Assembly: GCA_018822805.1 (NCBI GenBank)
Contig: JAHJJU010000076.1
Location: forward strand, 1 to 43,402
Reading direction: 5' to 3'
DNA: 43,402 nt
Source of the DNA: a bacterium
GTDB lineage: Bacteria > Campylobacterota > Campylobacteria > Campylobacterales > Sulfurovaceae
In this document: in pieces, positions 17,149 through 25,280 of the stretch
How positions within the stretch are numbered: the first letter of the stretch is position 1
Layout: every line of letters begins with the position of its first letter
Made by a program: the position numbers and the translations under genes
The notes under the pieces: model-generated
Told to the model about the DNA's origin: nothing
Seen by the model: the letters and a program-made list of their open reading frames with translations, nothing else
Databases searched by the model: none

Positions 17149-18651
17149 TTATCTTTTTGGCATATATTCATTCACCATTTTTTTTAACAACTCACGGTCA
17201 ATCTTTACGCCTTTTTCTCCATTTTTCACAGCATAGAGTTTTCGTACCATTGCTTCAACCTCTTTACTTCTTCCTATGTTGGGGTAAAGAACACGTAAAG
17301 CTTCATGTCCATCAAAGCCCAGTTTTTTTCGCTTCCATTTACTTTGATATAAAGTAAACAGATATTGAAAAAGAACCGTTATAATACTCCCTAAAAGAAA
17401 CATAGCTGCCAATACCCAATAACTAAAATTGATAGAAGAAGAATGTTTATCATGGCCCTCATCAACCACAGATAATTCTGTTGTTAAACTGTTTTTACTG
17501 TGCACTACGGGTAAAGCTCCCCCCTGACTTCCTCCCTCAATCTTTATATCATACGCTTTGGTCTTAACCGTTTTCACTTTTCCCGTTTTATAATTAAAAA
17601 TACGAAATGTTTTTGAAGGAATTGTAAAATCATGATCAGCAATAAAAACAAAACTTTTAACATAGTGGCTCTCTAAACGCTTGGCTAGGAGTTTACTTTT
17701 TACTTTAGCATCATCACTATAAATGGTTACACCATCAATATCAAATGTCATATCCTCAAAATCATCTAAACTCCCCTCCCCTTCTAGCTCTATTTTTAAA
17801 TTAATGGGTTTATTGGCTTTTGCTTGAGTCGTGTCAATCACTTCATTTAATCTAAAATCACCCACCAAATCATGAGCCTCATGTGGTTTTATCACTTCTA
17901 AGTCCAATGAAGTCGAAGCAATGTTACTCCACTTTGGAACATCGGCAAACCAGCCTCCTGCTTGTCGTTGGTGAACACGCTGTGCTACTCTTGCTCTTGC
18001 CGGCTCTAAAGTAAAGTTCCCCTCTTTTTTTGCGACCAAAAGATAGTTGAGTTCATGAATGGTATACCCCTCTTTTTTATAAGTTTCTTCACCCTCCAGC
18101 TGTTTGTTAAAAAAGTCTTTAAACTCAGGCTTCTCATACTCCAATTGCATTATGTCTATCACTGTTCGTTGTCTAAAATAGACCGTTGCCACAATTGGTT
18201 CGCCCAAATAAACCTTGGTTTTATTGAGCTTTATATCCATATCAAAGTGTGGATTTTTACGCTTGCTTCCGGATGCACCATCAACCACCTTTAAGGCAAT
18301 AGCTGAAGTGCTCTCCACCTTTCCATCAACTTGAATTTGAAATGAAGGTATGGTCATAGAGTCCAAAGGTTTAAACTCTAACGTCAAAGTTTGTGTATGC
18401 TCCATTCTGTTTTGACCATTCACCTGTATAAAATTAGACCCTGAATGACGCGTAACAGCATCTACCGTTATACCATTTATCTCATCTATTTCAGGCAAGC
18501 GTTCACTCTTCTCTCCCACTACGGTAATGGTCAACAACACCGTATCTCCACGAACCACTTCCGTTCTATCGACACTCGCTTCAACACTTCCGGCCATCAC
18601 CGTTGTCCATGAGAAAAGAAGTACCAACAAACTACCAAGGATTTTTATCAT
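17149..18651 (-). CDS. batD: BatD-like protein (aerotolerance operon)
   Basis: A 500-residue membrane-anchored exported protein of the BatD/oxygen-tolerance family. A signal peptide (MIKILGSLLVLLFSWTTVMA) is followed by beta-rich repeats (SVDRTEVVRGDTVLLTITVVG, then LNKTKVYLGEPIVATVYFRQ). There is one membrane helix near residues 408-432 and a cytoplasmic tail. The opening segment with 'V.RGD.V.L.I.V.G' is characteristic of the family. Its start overlaps batC by 20 bases, showing translational coupling. The Bat complex is thought to act at the cell envelope with MoxR, but its substrate is not known. Confidence 0.88.
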   Translation of the reverse strand: MIKILGSLLVLLFSWTTVMAGSVEASVDRTEVVRGDTVLLTITVVGEKSERLPEIDEINGITVDAVTRHSGSNFIQVNGQNRMEHTQTLTLEFKPLDSMTIPSFQIQVDGKVESTSAIALKVVDGASGSKRKNPHFDMDIKLNKTKVYLGEPIVATVYFRQRTVIDIMQLEYEKPEFKDFFNKQLEGEETYKKEGYTIHELNYLLVAKKEGNFTLEPARARVAQRVHQRQAGGWFADVPKWSNIASTSLDLEVIKPHEAHDLVGDFRLNEVIDTTQAKANKPINLKIELEGEGSLDDFEDMTFDIDGVTIYSDDAKVKSKLLAKRLESHYVKSFVFIADHDFTIPSKTFRIFNYKTGKVKTVKTKAYDIKIEGGSQGGALPVVHSKNSLTTELSVVDEGHDKHSSSINFSYWVLAAMFLLGSIITVLFQYLFTLYQSKWKRKKLGFDGHEALRVLYPNIGRSKEVEAMVRKLYAVKNGEKGVKIDRELLKKMVNEYMPKR

Positions 18652-19405
18652 GACGCTCTCCCTTCTCTTCTGTTGCCTGATACATCATGGTAGGCATCTT
18701 TTCCCGGCTCAACTGTTTCATCAAATGACTCAGCTCTTTCTTTCGTAACTTCTCTTCTTCGGTCATATTTTTTTCTGCTTTTTCTTTTTTCTTTTGGGCA
18801 TCTTTATCTTTTTGATCTTTCATGTTTTGTTGATCTTGACTCTTTTGCTGCTCATCTTTTTGTTGCTGATCTTGCTGTTTTTGCTGTTTTTGCTCTTCCT
18901 CTTTTTTCTTTTCATCTTCTTTTTGTTTATCTTTTTTGTCTTGATCTTTACTGTTTTTCTCTTTCTTTTTTTCGTCTTTATTTTTATCTTCGTTCTTTTT
19001 CTCTTGCTTCTTCTGCTCTTCTAGTTGCTTCTTTGCCAACTCTAAATTATATCGTGTATCCTCATCTTCACGAATCTTCAATACATTTTCATAACTAACT
19101 ATGGCTTTATCGAAATCGTTCTTTTTAAAATAGGTATTGCCGATGTTATGCTTTAGTGTCGCTTCATCCACACCCTTTGCTTTGGCATAACTCTTCAATG
19201 CCTCATCATACATCCCGGCTTTATACTGAGCATTCGCTTGATCATACGCCACAACAGGATCATCGTTTTTTAACGATTTAAACAGTCTAACACTTTTATG
19301 AAACTCCCCTTTTTCATAAGCTTGATTGGCTTTTTCTATGGTTTGGAAAGGGAACATATCGGCGTAAAGAAAAGGGGTTAATAGTAGATAGAGTGATGTT
19401 TTCAT
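18632..19405 (-). CDS. batC: BatC-like TPR protein
   Basis: A 257-residue protein with an exported N-terminus (MKTSLYLLLTPFLYADM). About three tetratricopeptide repeats (~25-130) follow, such as AYEKGEFHKSVRLFKSLKN, then YKAGMYDEALKSYAKAKG and FKKNDFDKAIVSYENVLK. A ~100-residue low-complexity Lys/Glu/Gln/Asp stretch follows, typical of BatC. The C-terminus has the charged helix EEEKLRKKELSHLMKQLS. The ATG is one base after the DUF1016 stop, with a weak ribosome site, so translation may depend on coupling to the inserted nuclease gene. In related operons it directly follows batB. Confidence 0.87.
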   Translation of the reverse strand: MKTSLYLLLTPFLYADMFPFQTIEKANQAYEKGEFHKSVRLFKSLKNDDPVVAYDQANAQYKAGMYDEALKSYAKAKGVDEATLKHNIGNTYFKKNDFDKAIVSYENVLKIREDEDTRYNLELAKKQLEEQKKQEKKNEDKNKDEKKKEKNSKDQDKKDKQKEDEKKKEEEQKQQKQQDQQQKDEQQKSQDQQNMKDQKDKDAQKKKEKAEKNMTEEEKLRKKELSHLMKQLSREKMPTMMYQATEEKGERHDKNPW

Positions 19406-19406
19406 T

Positions 19407-20423
19407 TTAGTTCTTATTCATTTCTAACTCTAATAAATCTTTCTCTATCTCATTACGTAGCTCTTCTTGTGTAGGTAAATAAAACTGGTACTTAGAGACA
19501 AACAGATTTTCATTATCATCAATTACCGAATACTTTACCACTGTATTGTCTTTCTCGGTACACAGAATAATTCCTATGGTAGGATTATCCTCTTCTGACT
19601 TCTCCAAATCATCAAACATACGCACATACATATCCATCTGCCCTACATCTTGATGGGTAAGCTTTCCACGCTTCAAATCTATCACCACAAAACATTTTAA
19701 AATATAGTTGTAAAAGACCAAATCGATATAAAAGTCACTATGCTCTGTCTTGATTCTCTTTTGACGGTCAACAAAAGCAAAACCCCTTCCTAGTTCTAGT
19801 AAAAAAGCTTGTATCTTGCCTATCAAAGCACTCTCAACATCACTCTCATAAAAAGCATCATTTTGTTTTAAATCTAAAAACTCTAAAACATAAGGGTCTT
19901 TAATAATATCTTTAGGAGTGACTATCAAATTTTTAGTTTTCTCTTGAGCCTCTATTTCAACCCCTTGTTTATCTCGACTCGATAACAAACGCTCATAATA
20001 GTGTGTCCCTATCTGTCTCTCTAAAGCTCGAACACTCCAATGAGATTTAACGGACTCTTCCATATACCAATCCCTTGTATTCTCATCTTCCACGCGAATA
20101 AGCAATTTATAATGACTCCAACTCAATTCGCTCCACACTGTAGAGCGAATTGGAAAAGCGTTATAAAACTGTCGCATATTTCGTAAACTTTGTTGACTAT
20201 AACCCTTTCCAAACTCATCACTCAACTGTTTAGAAAGCTCTTTAATCAAATAAGAGCCATATTTCGCTCTATCTTCACCCTTTTGTTCCTCTTCGACTAT
20301 CTGTTTACCAATATTCCAGTAGGCTTCTACCATTATGAAGTTTACTTGCTTATAGGCGTTATTTCTGGCTGTTTGAAGGATGGTTTTTATGGTTTGGTAG
20401 ATGTTGGTTGTTTGTAAGTTCAT
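19407..20423 (-). CDS. DUF1016 (YhcG-type) PD-(D/E)XK nuclease-like protein
   Basis: A 338-residue protein. Residues ~10-150 match the DUF1016 N-terminal domain (AYWNIGKQIVEEEQKG, YGKYL-like KYGSYLIKELSKQLS, GYSQQSLRNMRQFY, LSWSHYKLLIRV). Residues ~170-320 form the YhcG nuclease domain, with Asp234 (FYIDLVFYN) and the D-x-K pair Asp249/Lys251 (VVIDLKRGKL), consistent with a PD-(D/E)XK fold. Members of this family occur in mobile and defence-associated neighbourhoods; their role is not settled. It starts 3 bases after the PIN toxin stop and ends one base before batC, so it is part of that transcript. Confidence 0.88.
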   Translation of the reverse strand: MNLQTTNIYQTIKTILQTARNNAYKQVNFIMVEAYWNIGKQIVEEEQKGEDRAKYGSYLIKELSKQLSDEFGKGYSQQSLRNMRQFYNAFPIRSTVWSELSWSHYKLLIRVEDENTRDWYMEESVKSHWSVRALERQIGTHYYERLLSSRDKQGVEIEAQEKTKNLIVTPKDIIKDPYVLEFLDLKQNDAFYESDVESALIGKIQAFLLELGRGFAFVDRQKRIKTEHSDFYIDLVFYNYILKCFVVIDLKRGKLTHQDVGQMDMYVRMFDDLEKSEEDNPTIGIILCTEKDNTVVKYSVIDDNENLFVSKYQFYLPTQEELRNEIEKDLLELEMNKN

Positions 20424-20426
20424 TCA

Positions 20427-20879
20427 CTAAACCCCATATTCTTTTTTACTTCCAACCCATTCCATAAACCCATCAGATCCCACACACTCAATCTCTTTAG
20501 CAACAAAGCGTTTATCGTTCGTAACAATCAAATCACACCCCATTTTTTCTGCCAATACATACTGTATAGTATCTTCCATATCAGTATAGTCACTGTCTTT
20601 TCGCATCAGTTCAATAGCCAAACTCAACTCATTTTTGCCAAAAGGAATAATCTCGACCGTATCTTTTAACACTTCTAAAGCATCCAAGGCTTTAATTTTA
20701 GTCGTGTATTTTGAAGTAATATAGTAGATATTGGTAGCAATATCACAACTGGTATAAACCATAATATCATTTTGTAACGCATACATCAACGCCTCTTTAC
20801 TCTGCTGATGGGTAGCTCGTTTATCATCAAAGATATCATTAAAAATATTGGCATCAAAAAATATTTTCTTAATGGTCAT
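20427..20879 (-). CDS. PIN-domain toxin
   Basis: A 150-residue PIN-domain protein. The first catalytic Asp9 is in IFFDANIFNDIFDD. The internal acidic residues in SDYTDMEDTIQYVLAEKMGCDLIVTNDKRF give the expected cluster, ending in the 'D.I.T.D..F' PIN signature. Its start overlaps the ribbon-helix-helix antitoxin by 11 bases. It probably acts as an RNase toxin held by that antitoxin. It is unrelated in detail to the DUF3368 PIN protein near truB. Confidence 0.88.
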   Translation of the reverse strand: MTIKKIFFDANIFNDIFDDKRATHQQSKEALMYALQNDIMVYTSCDIATNIYYITSKYTTKIKALDALEVLKDTVEIIPFGKNELSLAIELMRKDSDYTDMEDTIQYVLAEKMGCDLIVTNDKRFVAKEIECVGSDGFMEWVGSKKEYGV

Positions 20880-21105
20880 TTTGACTCTTTATCCACTGCA
20901 TATCAACATGTTCTGGAATTAATCCTGAAAACATTCCTGACATCTTTTCTAAAGATTCTAACTTTTTTTGCTTTATATACTGTTGCATTTTCTCTTCTAT
21001 CAGTTCTTGAATCACTTGACTCTGTTTTTTATTCATTAATCTTGCAAGTTCTTCTAAATCGTGTACAATTGATTCAGGCATTGTAAAGTTTTTTCTTACA
21101 CTCAT
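20869..21105 (-). CDS. Ribbon-helix-helix (CopG/Arc-type) antitoxin
   Basis: A 78-residue protein. Residues ~1-45 (KNFTMPESIVHDLEELARLMNKK, then QSQVIQELIEE) show the ribbon-helix-helix pattern of CopG-type repressors. The remainder is a helical, charged tail that would bind the toxin. An AAAGGAG ribosome site lies 9 bases before the ATG. It overlaps the PIN gene by 11 bases and has its own promoter upstream, consistent with autoregulation. It heads the transcript that continues through the nuclease gene towards batC. Confidence 0.87.
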   Translation of the reverse strand: MSVRKNFTMPESIVHDLEELARLMNKKQSQVIQELIEEKMQQYIKQKKLESLEKMSGMFSGLIPEHVDMQWIKSQNDH

Positions 21106-21128
21106 TTTAGTACTCCTTTTAAAGTAAG

Positions 21129-21153
21129 TAGCATATAGTGTGTATTATAGCAT
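21129..21153 (-). promoter_or_regulatory. Promoter and candidate operator of the RHH/PIN module
   Basis: On the minus strand an extended -10 (TGC then TATAAT, plus-strand 21144-21149) precedes the antitoxin by about 40 bases. Two direct TAGCAT copies (21129-21134 and 21148-21153) flank or overlap it, 19 bases apart, as expected for RHH-type operator repeats. Confidence 0.55.
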
Positions 21154-21204
21154 GACTTTTTTATCTTTGTACAAATCTACCCTATATTTTCAGTATAATA
21201 ACCC

Positions 21205-21993
21205 ATGAAAAATCTAAAATTAAAACCATTTACCCTAGTCCTCTCAGGTGGAGGAGCATTAGGCATTGCTCATCTTGGCGTACTGCATGACCTAGAAGAA
21301 AATGGCATCGTACCACAAGAGATTGTAGGAACCAGCATGGGTGGGATCATCGGTGCGTGTATGGCTATTGGGCTTAACGAGTCTAAAATTCACCAACTTC
21401 TTCAAGAGTTTTCTGCTGTCTACAAATGGATAAGCTTCTCATGGAGTGGTAATGCTCTGATTGATAATCATAAAATAGAAAAAATATTTGAAAACATCTT
21501 TCAAAAAAAGAAAATGAGTGAAACCATGGTTCCTCTTAAACTCATTGCTACCGATTTAGAAACGGGAGAAAAAAGAGTCTTTACGCAAAAAGATAATGTT
21601 TACATTAAAGATGCCGTGCTAGCCACCATGGCGATTCCCGGTATATTTGATGAACACCTCATCGACGGTAAACACTATGTTGATGGCTTTCTATGTGAAA
21701 ATCTAGGAATTAATGAGGCAAGTTATCAGGACATTTTGGCTGTAGATGTTCTAGGAAAAAACTCATTTGAGCCTGACCTACCTGACAACTTTTTTAAAAC
21801 CAACAATATCTTAGAGATGTTCGAAAAGTCTATACGACTGCTCATCTATAATCAAACACAAACCAATATTAAATACAGTAGTAAAAACATAACCCTTATA
21901 GAACCTGATACCAAAGAGTATAAGACTTTTCACTTTCATAAGGTTGATGAAATACGGAGTTTAGGACTTTCCTCGTCTAAAGGAGTGATCTAA
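21205..21993 (+). CDS. Patatin-like phospholipase
   Basis: A 262-residue protein of the patatin-like serine lipid acyl hydrolase family. The oxyanion loop GGGALG (15-20), nucleophile Ser44 in GTSMGG and catalytic Asp160 in VDGF are visible. The usual DGG/DGA motif is DGF here. It lacks a signal peptide and is likely cytoplasmic or membrane-peripheral. The substrate is unknown. It is the only plus-strand gene in the island and converges on the Fic gene. A TATAAT box (21194-21199) ends just 5 bases before the ATG and no ribosome site is seen, so the transcript could be leaderless. Confidence 0.9.
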   Translation: MKNLKLKPFTLVLSGGGALGIAHLGVLHDLEENGIVPQEIVGTSMGGIIGACMAIGLNESKIHQLLQEFSAVYKWISFSWSGNALIDNHKIEKIFENIFQKKKMSETMVPLKLIATDLETGEKRVFTQKDNVYIKDAVLATMAIPGIFDEHLIDGKHYVDGFLCENLGINEASYQDILAVDVLGKNSFEPDLPDNFFKTNNILEMFEKSIRLLIYNQTQTNIKYSSKNITLIEPDTKEYKTFHFHKVDEIRSLGLSSSKGVI

Positions 21994-22025
21994 AACCTAA
22001 CTTCAAGAGGATATGAAAAAACAAG

Positions 22026-22063
22026 AGGTAGTTAACTAAAATAGTGATTATGGTTAACTACCT
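22026..22063 (-). terminator. Rho-independent terminator of the fic gene
   Basis: Perfect 11-base arms AGGTAGTTAAC (22026-22036) and GTTAACTACCT (22053-22063) are separated by a 16-base loop in the gap between the convergent patatin and fic genes. On the minus strand a run of T residues (CTTGTTTTTT) follows a few bases later, as expected for intrinsic termination of fic. Confidence 0.75.
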
Positions 22064-22082
22064 ATCAAAAATAAAGAGATAA

Positions 22083-23213
22083 TTAACTATAATCAAGCTC
22101 ATACCTCGTACTCCTACCACTGTACCCCTCTATCTCTTTGATAATACTTTTGTTAAGCATATCTTTAAGATGTCTTGAGGCTGTGACGGCATCAGTTTTG
22201 GTTAATGCCCTGTACTTTTTGTTGGTCAATCCACCTTCAAAATTTCCTTCTCCCCTATCAAGAAGTCTGTTGATAACTTTTCTCTGTTTATCATTGAGTT
22301 TGATGTATCTTATTTTGTCATGAAACTTTGTTTTTTCAACAACTTGTTGGATGTTTTTTATAGAAATATCTATGGACTTTTCAATACTTTTCGTATGCCA
22401 CTTTATCCATTGGGTCAGTTCTATATTAGGGTTATAGAGTAGGTTTTGTGTTTTTTCAAGTTCATTGTAGTACTCCTGTCTATGTTGGTTAATCGCCGAA
22501 GAGATGGAGTAGTACCTATTGTCTAACCCTCCCTCTTTTGCCAATATGTAGTTAACAATGGCTCTTCCGATACGTCCATTTCCATCATCATAAGGGTGAA
22601 TGGACTCAAACCATAAATGAGCAACAGCAGATTTAACAACAAAGTTTTCACTACTGCTGTTAATGTAATCTATAAGCTCTTTAATAGAGGGTTCAATGTG
22701 CTTTTGAGGTATGGCTACATAGTGTACTTTCTCTTTTCCTATAGAGCCTGAAACAATCTGCATATCGTCATGGTTTCTAAAAACTCCCTTGTTAACAGGG
22801 TATAGAACAGAACTGTACGCTTCAAATATAGCACAGTGCCATCGGTGTAGTCTCTCTAACGACAACGCTTCTTGGTTAAACCTACTGTCTATGTAAAGTT
22901 CTGTTAAGCTGTCACTCTTTTTAGTCGACTTGTCCTCTTCTCTGTTAAAGGCAATATTGAACTTTTTTTGTAACGATGACCTAACGCTGTCACGCTTTAG
23001 TTCAATACCTTCTATTTCAGAAGTAGCAATAATCTCACTTAACGAAGTTTCAATGGAAAAATTATCTTGTTCACTATTTGAAAGGTACGATATTTTCCCT
23101 TTTAACTCTCCACTTTTTTCAATAAGACGAAATATCATGGGTTCTATCTCTTTGTAGTCATGGTTAAAATTAGGAAAATTTGGGTGTTGCCAAATCCACT
23201 TTTTTGTATTCAT
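22083..23213 (-). CDS. Fic-family protein (DUF4172 N-terminus)
   Basis: A 376-residue putative AMP-transferase. The N-terminus KKWIWQHPNFPNFNHDY matches DUF4172. The inhibitory-helix motif (S/T)xxxE(G/N) is present as TSEIEG (64-69), and the catalytic Fic loop HPYDDGNGRIGR spans 206-217 with His206. A winged-helix C-terminus (~310-370, GGLTNKKYRALTKTDAVTASRHL) is probably DNA- or regulator-binding. It would transfer AMP from ATP to a hydroxyl of a target protein, with the N-terminal motif holding it inactive. The gene lies at the batB-proximal end of the island, in the same orientation as the bat genes. Confidence 0.93.
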   Translation of the reverse strand: MNTKKWIWQHPNFPNFNHDYKEIEPMIFRLIEKSGELKGKISYLSNSEQDNFSIETSLSEIIATSEIEGIELKRDSVRSSLQKKFNIAFNREEDKSTKKSDSLTELYIDSRFNQEALSLERLHRWHCAIFEAYSSVLYPVNKGVFRNHDDMQIVSGSIGKEKVHYVAIPQKHIEPSIKELIDYINSSSENFVVKSAVAHLWFESIHPYDDGNGRIGRAIVNYILAKEGGLDNRYYSISSAINQHRQEYYNELEKTQNLLYNPNIELTQWIKWHTKSIEKSIDISIKNIQQVVEKTKFHDKIRYIKLNDKQRKVINRLLDRGEGNFEGGLTNKKYRALTKTDAVTASRHLKDMLNKSIIKEIEGYSGRSTRYELDYS

Positions 23214-23382
23214 AACATATTCCTGTTATTATTAGATTATTAATCATAGCAAAAAAATGATATGAATAGGTTTTTAATCTTAACATTTTTTTGTGAGATA
23301 AACCCAAATTCCAAGATAAACATTACCTTATCAAAAATATCACTATGTATATCTAATCGCATGGTTTGTTTGGATTTTTGTA

Positions 23383-24363
23383 TTAATCACGCTCAGCTTT
23401 AAACCTCCACCTCGGTAATGAAGAAAACCCAACCAACAAAAACACCAACCCAAGCCCAAGAGGATAATAAAATAGCTCCTCTCTATCGTGAATTACTACT
23501 TCGCCCTTGTTCTTACTGTGGTGCTGGGCTTTTATGGTGGTTACCAAATCTTGGATGTCTCTGTTTCCTGTATCGGCTACCACAAAAGCTCCGTTATTAT
23601 TTAGGGCTACTTCTCCTAAATCGTCGTTGCGTTGTGTAATGGCTATTTTCCCATTTTGAGTAATGGGTTTTCCATCAGCTCCGATAACGGGTGCTCCCTC
23701 TTTGCTTCCGACTAAGACCACATAGAGAGCGATGTTATTCTCTTTGACTATTTGAGCAAACTCGGCGATGTCCTCTTTATCTCCACCGTCAGAAAAGAGT
23801 ATAAGAATCTTTGGTTCTTTTTTCTCTAAGAGTTCAACGCTAAAATTCCCTAAAGCAGAAAAATCCGTCGAACTCATATTAATGTACTTATCATCAACCC
23901 CTTCGACTAAAAGTTTTAGTGTTGCTTTGTCCGATGAAAAAGGAGCCAAAACAAAAGAAGCGTGTGCAAAGGCAATAAGACTTACCTCATCATTTGGCAG
24001 GGTATCAAGCAGTTGGTTTATCTTTTTTTTGGCAAACTCTAAACGATTGGGATAAATGTCTTGCGAACGCATGGAACCTGATATGTCTAACGCTATTGCA
24101 ACAGAAAGCCCTTCGAGTTGAACCGTTCTGTCACCATGGTCTACCACAGGACGTGCCATAGAAACAATCATAAAAAATATAGCTAAAATCAGTAAAAGAT
24201 TCCGTACAACCAAAGGCAAAGCGTCATCATGAACCGAGAGCCGTTTTAAAACCTTTTCATCAAAGATCTGTACAAACCTATCTTGATGAGTCAGAATGAA
24301 ATAGGTAAATACCATTAACGGTAATAACATTGTCCAGAAAAACTGAGGGTTTACAAAGGTCAT
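23383..24363 (-). CDS. batB: BatB-like von Willebrand A membrane protein
   Basis: A 326-residue membrane protein with helices near residues 7-25 and 51-70, and one at the C-terminus (~300-318). The central VWA domain has a metal-ion-dependent adhesion site DISGSMRS (93-100), then MSSTDFSAL, and FSDGGDKED. It begins on ATGA overlapping the batA stop, so it is translationally coupled. In related operons batC follows; here the gene is followed by a 169-base gap and the island. The gap (23214-23382) holds the fic promoter region and nothing else recognised. Confidence 0.9.
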   Translation of the reverse strand: MTFVNPQFFWTMLLPLMVFTYFILTHQDRFVQIFDEKVLKRLSVHDDALPLVVRNLLLILAIFFMIVSMARPVVDHGDRTVQLEGLSVAIALDISGSMRSQDIYPNRLEFAKKKINQLLDTLPNDEVSLIAFAHASFVLAPFSSDKATLKLLVEGVDDKYINMSSTDFSALGNFSVELLEKKEPKILILFSDGGDKEDIAEFAQIVKENNIALYVVLVGSKEGAPVIGADGKPITQNGKIAITQRNDDLGEVALNNNGAFVVADTGNRDIQDLVTTIKAQHHSKNKGEVVIHDREELFYYPLGLGLVFLLVGFSSLPRWRFKAERD

Positions 24364-25280
24364 TTAACGCTCCCCATGACTCTAAAGTAGAGAAACAGTA
24401 ATAGAGATAAAACAGCAATAAAAAGTGGATAGACAAACAAGTAGGTATGTTGTACCACTTTTTTATCGTCTATTTTTGTGACTTCTAAGGCATCTATTTT
24501 TGCATAGATTTGATGCAACATTTCAGAGTTACTAGCAGTAAATGCTTCACCCTGTCCTGCTTTTGCAAAAACTCTTAAGGACTTTCCATCATAATCTCGT
24601 GTCGAACCAATACCAATAGTATAAAGTTTCACATCACTTTTAGCAATCAGACTCTTCACCTCATCTGCTGAGACTTGACTCATGTTATCAATACCATCGG
24701 TCAATAGAATGGCTACTTTTGATTTGGCTGTTGAACGCTCCAACATAGCATAGGACTGAACCAAAGCATCATTCATGGCTGTCTTTTGACCTGCGATTCC
24801 TAAACGTTGCATCTTTATAATCTTCTCTAAAAACTCTTTTCCAAAAGTTAAAGGTGAAGCCACAAACGCAACATCGGCAAAGGTAATGAGCCCTATTCGG
24901 TCATTTTCACGGCGTAATACAAAATCACTTGCCACCTCTTTGACCACATCAAACTTATTTTTTGAGAGATCCTTTGCATCGAAATGTCCTTGTTGCATGG
25001 AACCCGATGTATCAATAATCAGTACGATATCTCGTCCATCTTTTTTAGAGTCACTGTACTCATTGGTCAAAACGGGTGAAGCCATGGCGATAAGAGCCAT
25101 AACGATTGCCAACCACTTCAACAGCCCCAACAGTCTACTACGCCGAACGGTTGAGACCAAAAGTGACTCTAAATGAGGAAAATAAATACTTCTTCCTTTA
25201 ATTTTACACAACTTCGCACAAAATATAAACAGAACTATCAGTGCTAAAAACCATGGATATTCAAAATTAAATGGATTCAT
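24360..25280 (-). CDS. batA: BatA-like von Willebrand A membrane protein
   Basis: A 306-residue membrane protein with helices near residues 10-27 and 52-70 and at ~286-303. The VWA domain shows the metal site DTSGSMQQG (90-98), then AMNDALVQ and LLTDGIDNM. The start at 25280 (MNPFNFEYPWFLAL) is preferred because it lies at the end of the upstream gene and gives the usual N-terminus. An in-frame upstream start would overlap by almost 60 bases. It sits between the 131-aa protein and batB. In related systems it forms a heteromeric envelope complex with BatB. Confidence 0.88.
   Translation of the reverse strand: MNPFNFEYPWFLALIVLFIFCAKLCKIKGRSIYFPHLESLLVSTVRRSRLLGLLKWLAIVMALIAMASPVLTNEYSDSKKDGRDIVLIIDTSGSMQQGHFDAKDLSKNKFDVVKEVASDFVLRRENDRIGLITFADVAFVASPLTFGKEFLEKIIKMQRLGIAGQKTAMNDALVQSYAMLERSTAKSKVAILLTDGIDNMSQVSADEVKSLIAKSDVKLYTIGIGSTRDYDGKSLRVFAKAGQGEAFTASNSEMLHQIYAKIDALEVTKIDDKKVVQHTYLFVYPLFIAVLSLLLFLYFRVMGSVK

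Noticed and set aside
18794-19024. Leucine/phenylalanine-rich plus-strand ORF of 76 residues
   Set aside because: It is the antisense reading of the lysine/glutamate-rich linker of batC; no ribosome site or family match.
21205-21993. Patatin gene as a CBASS effector
   Set aside because: No nucleotide cyclase or associated sensor gene is adjacent; lipase motifs alone are not enough.
19407-23213. Prophage or integrative element
   Set aside because: No integrase, terminase, capsid or tRNA-end att site; boundaries are not flanked by a repeat that I can see.
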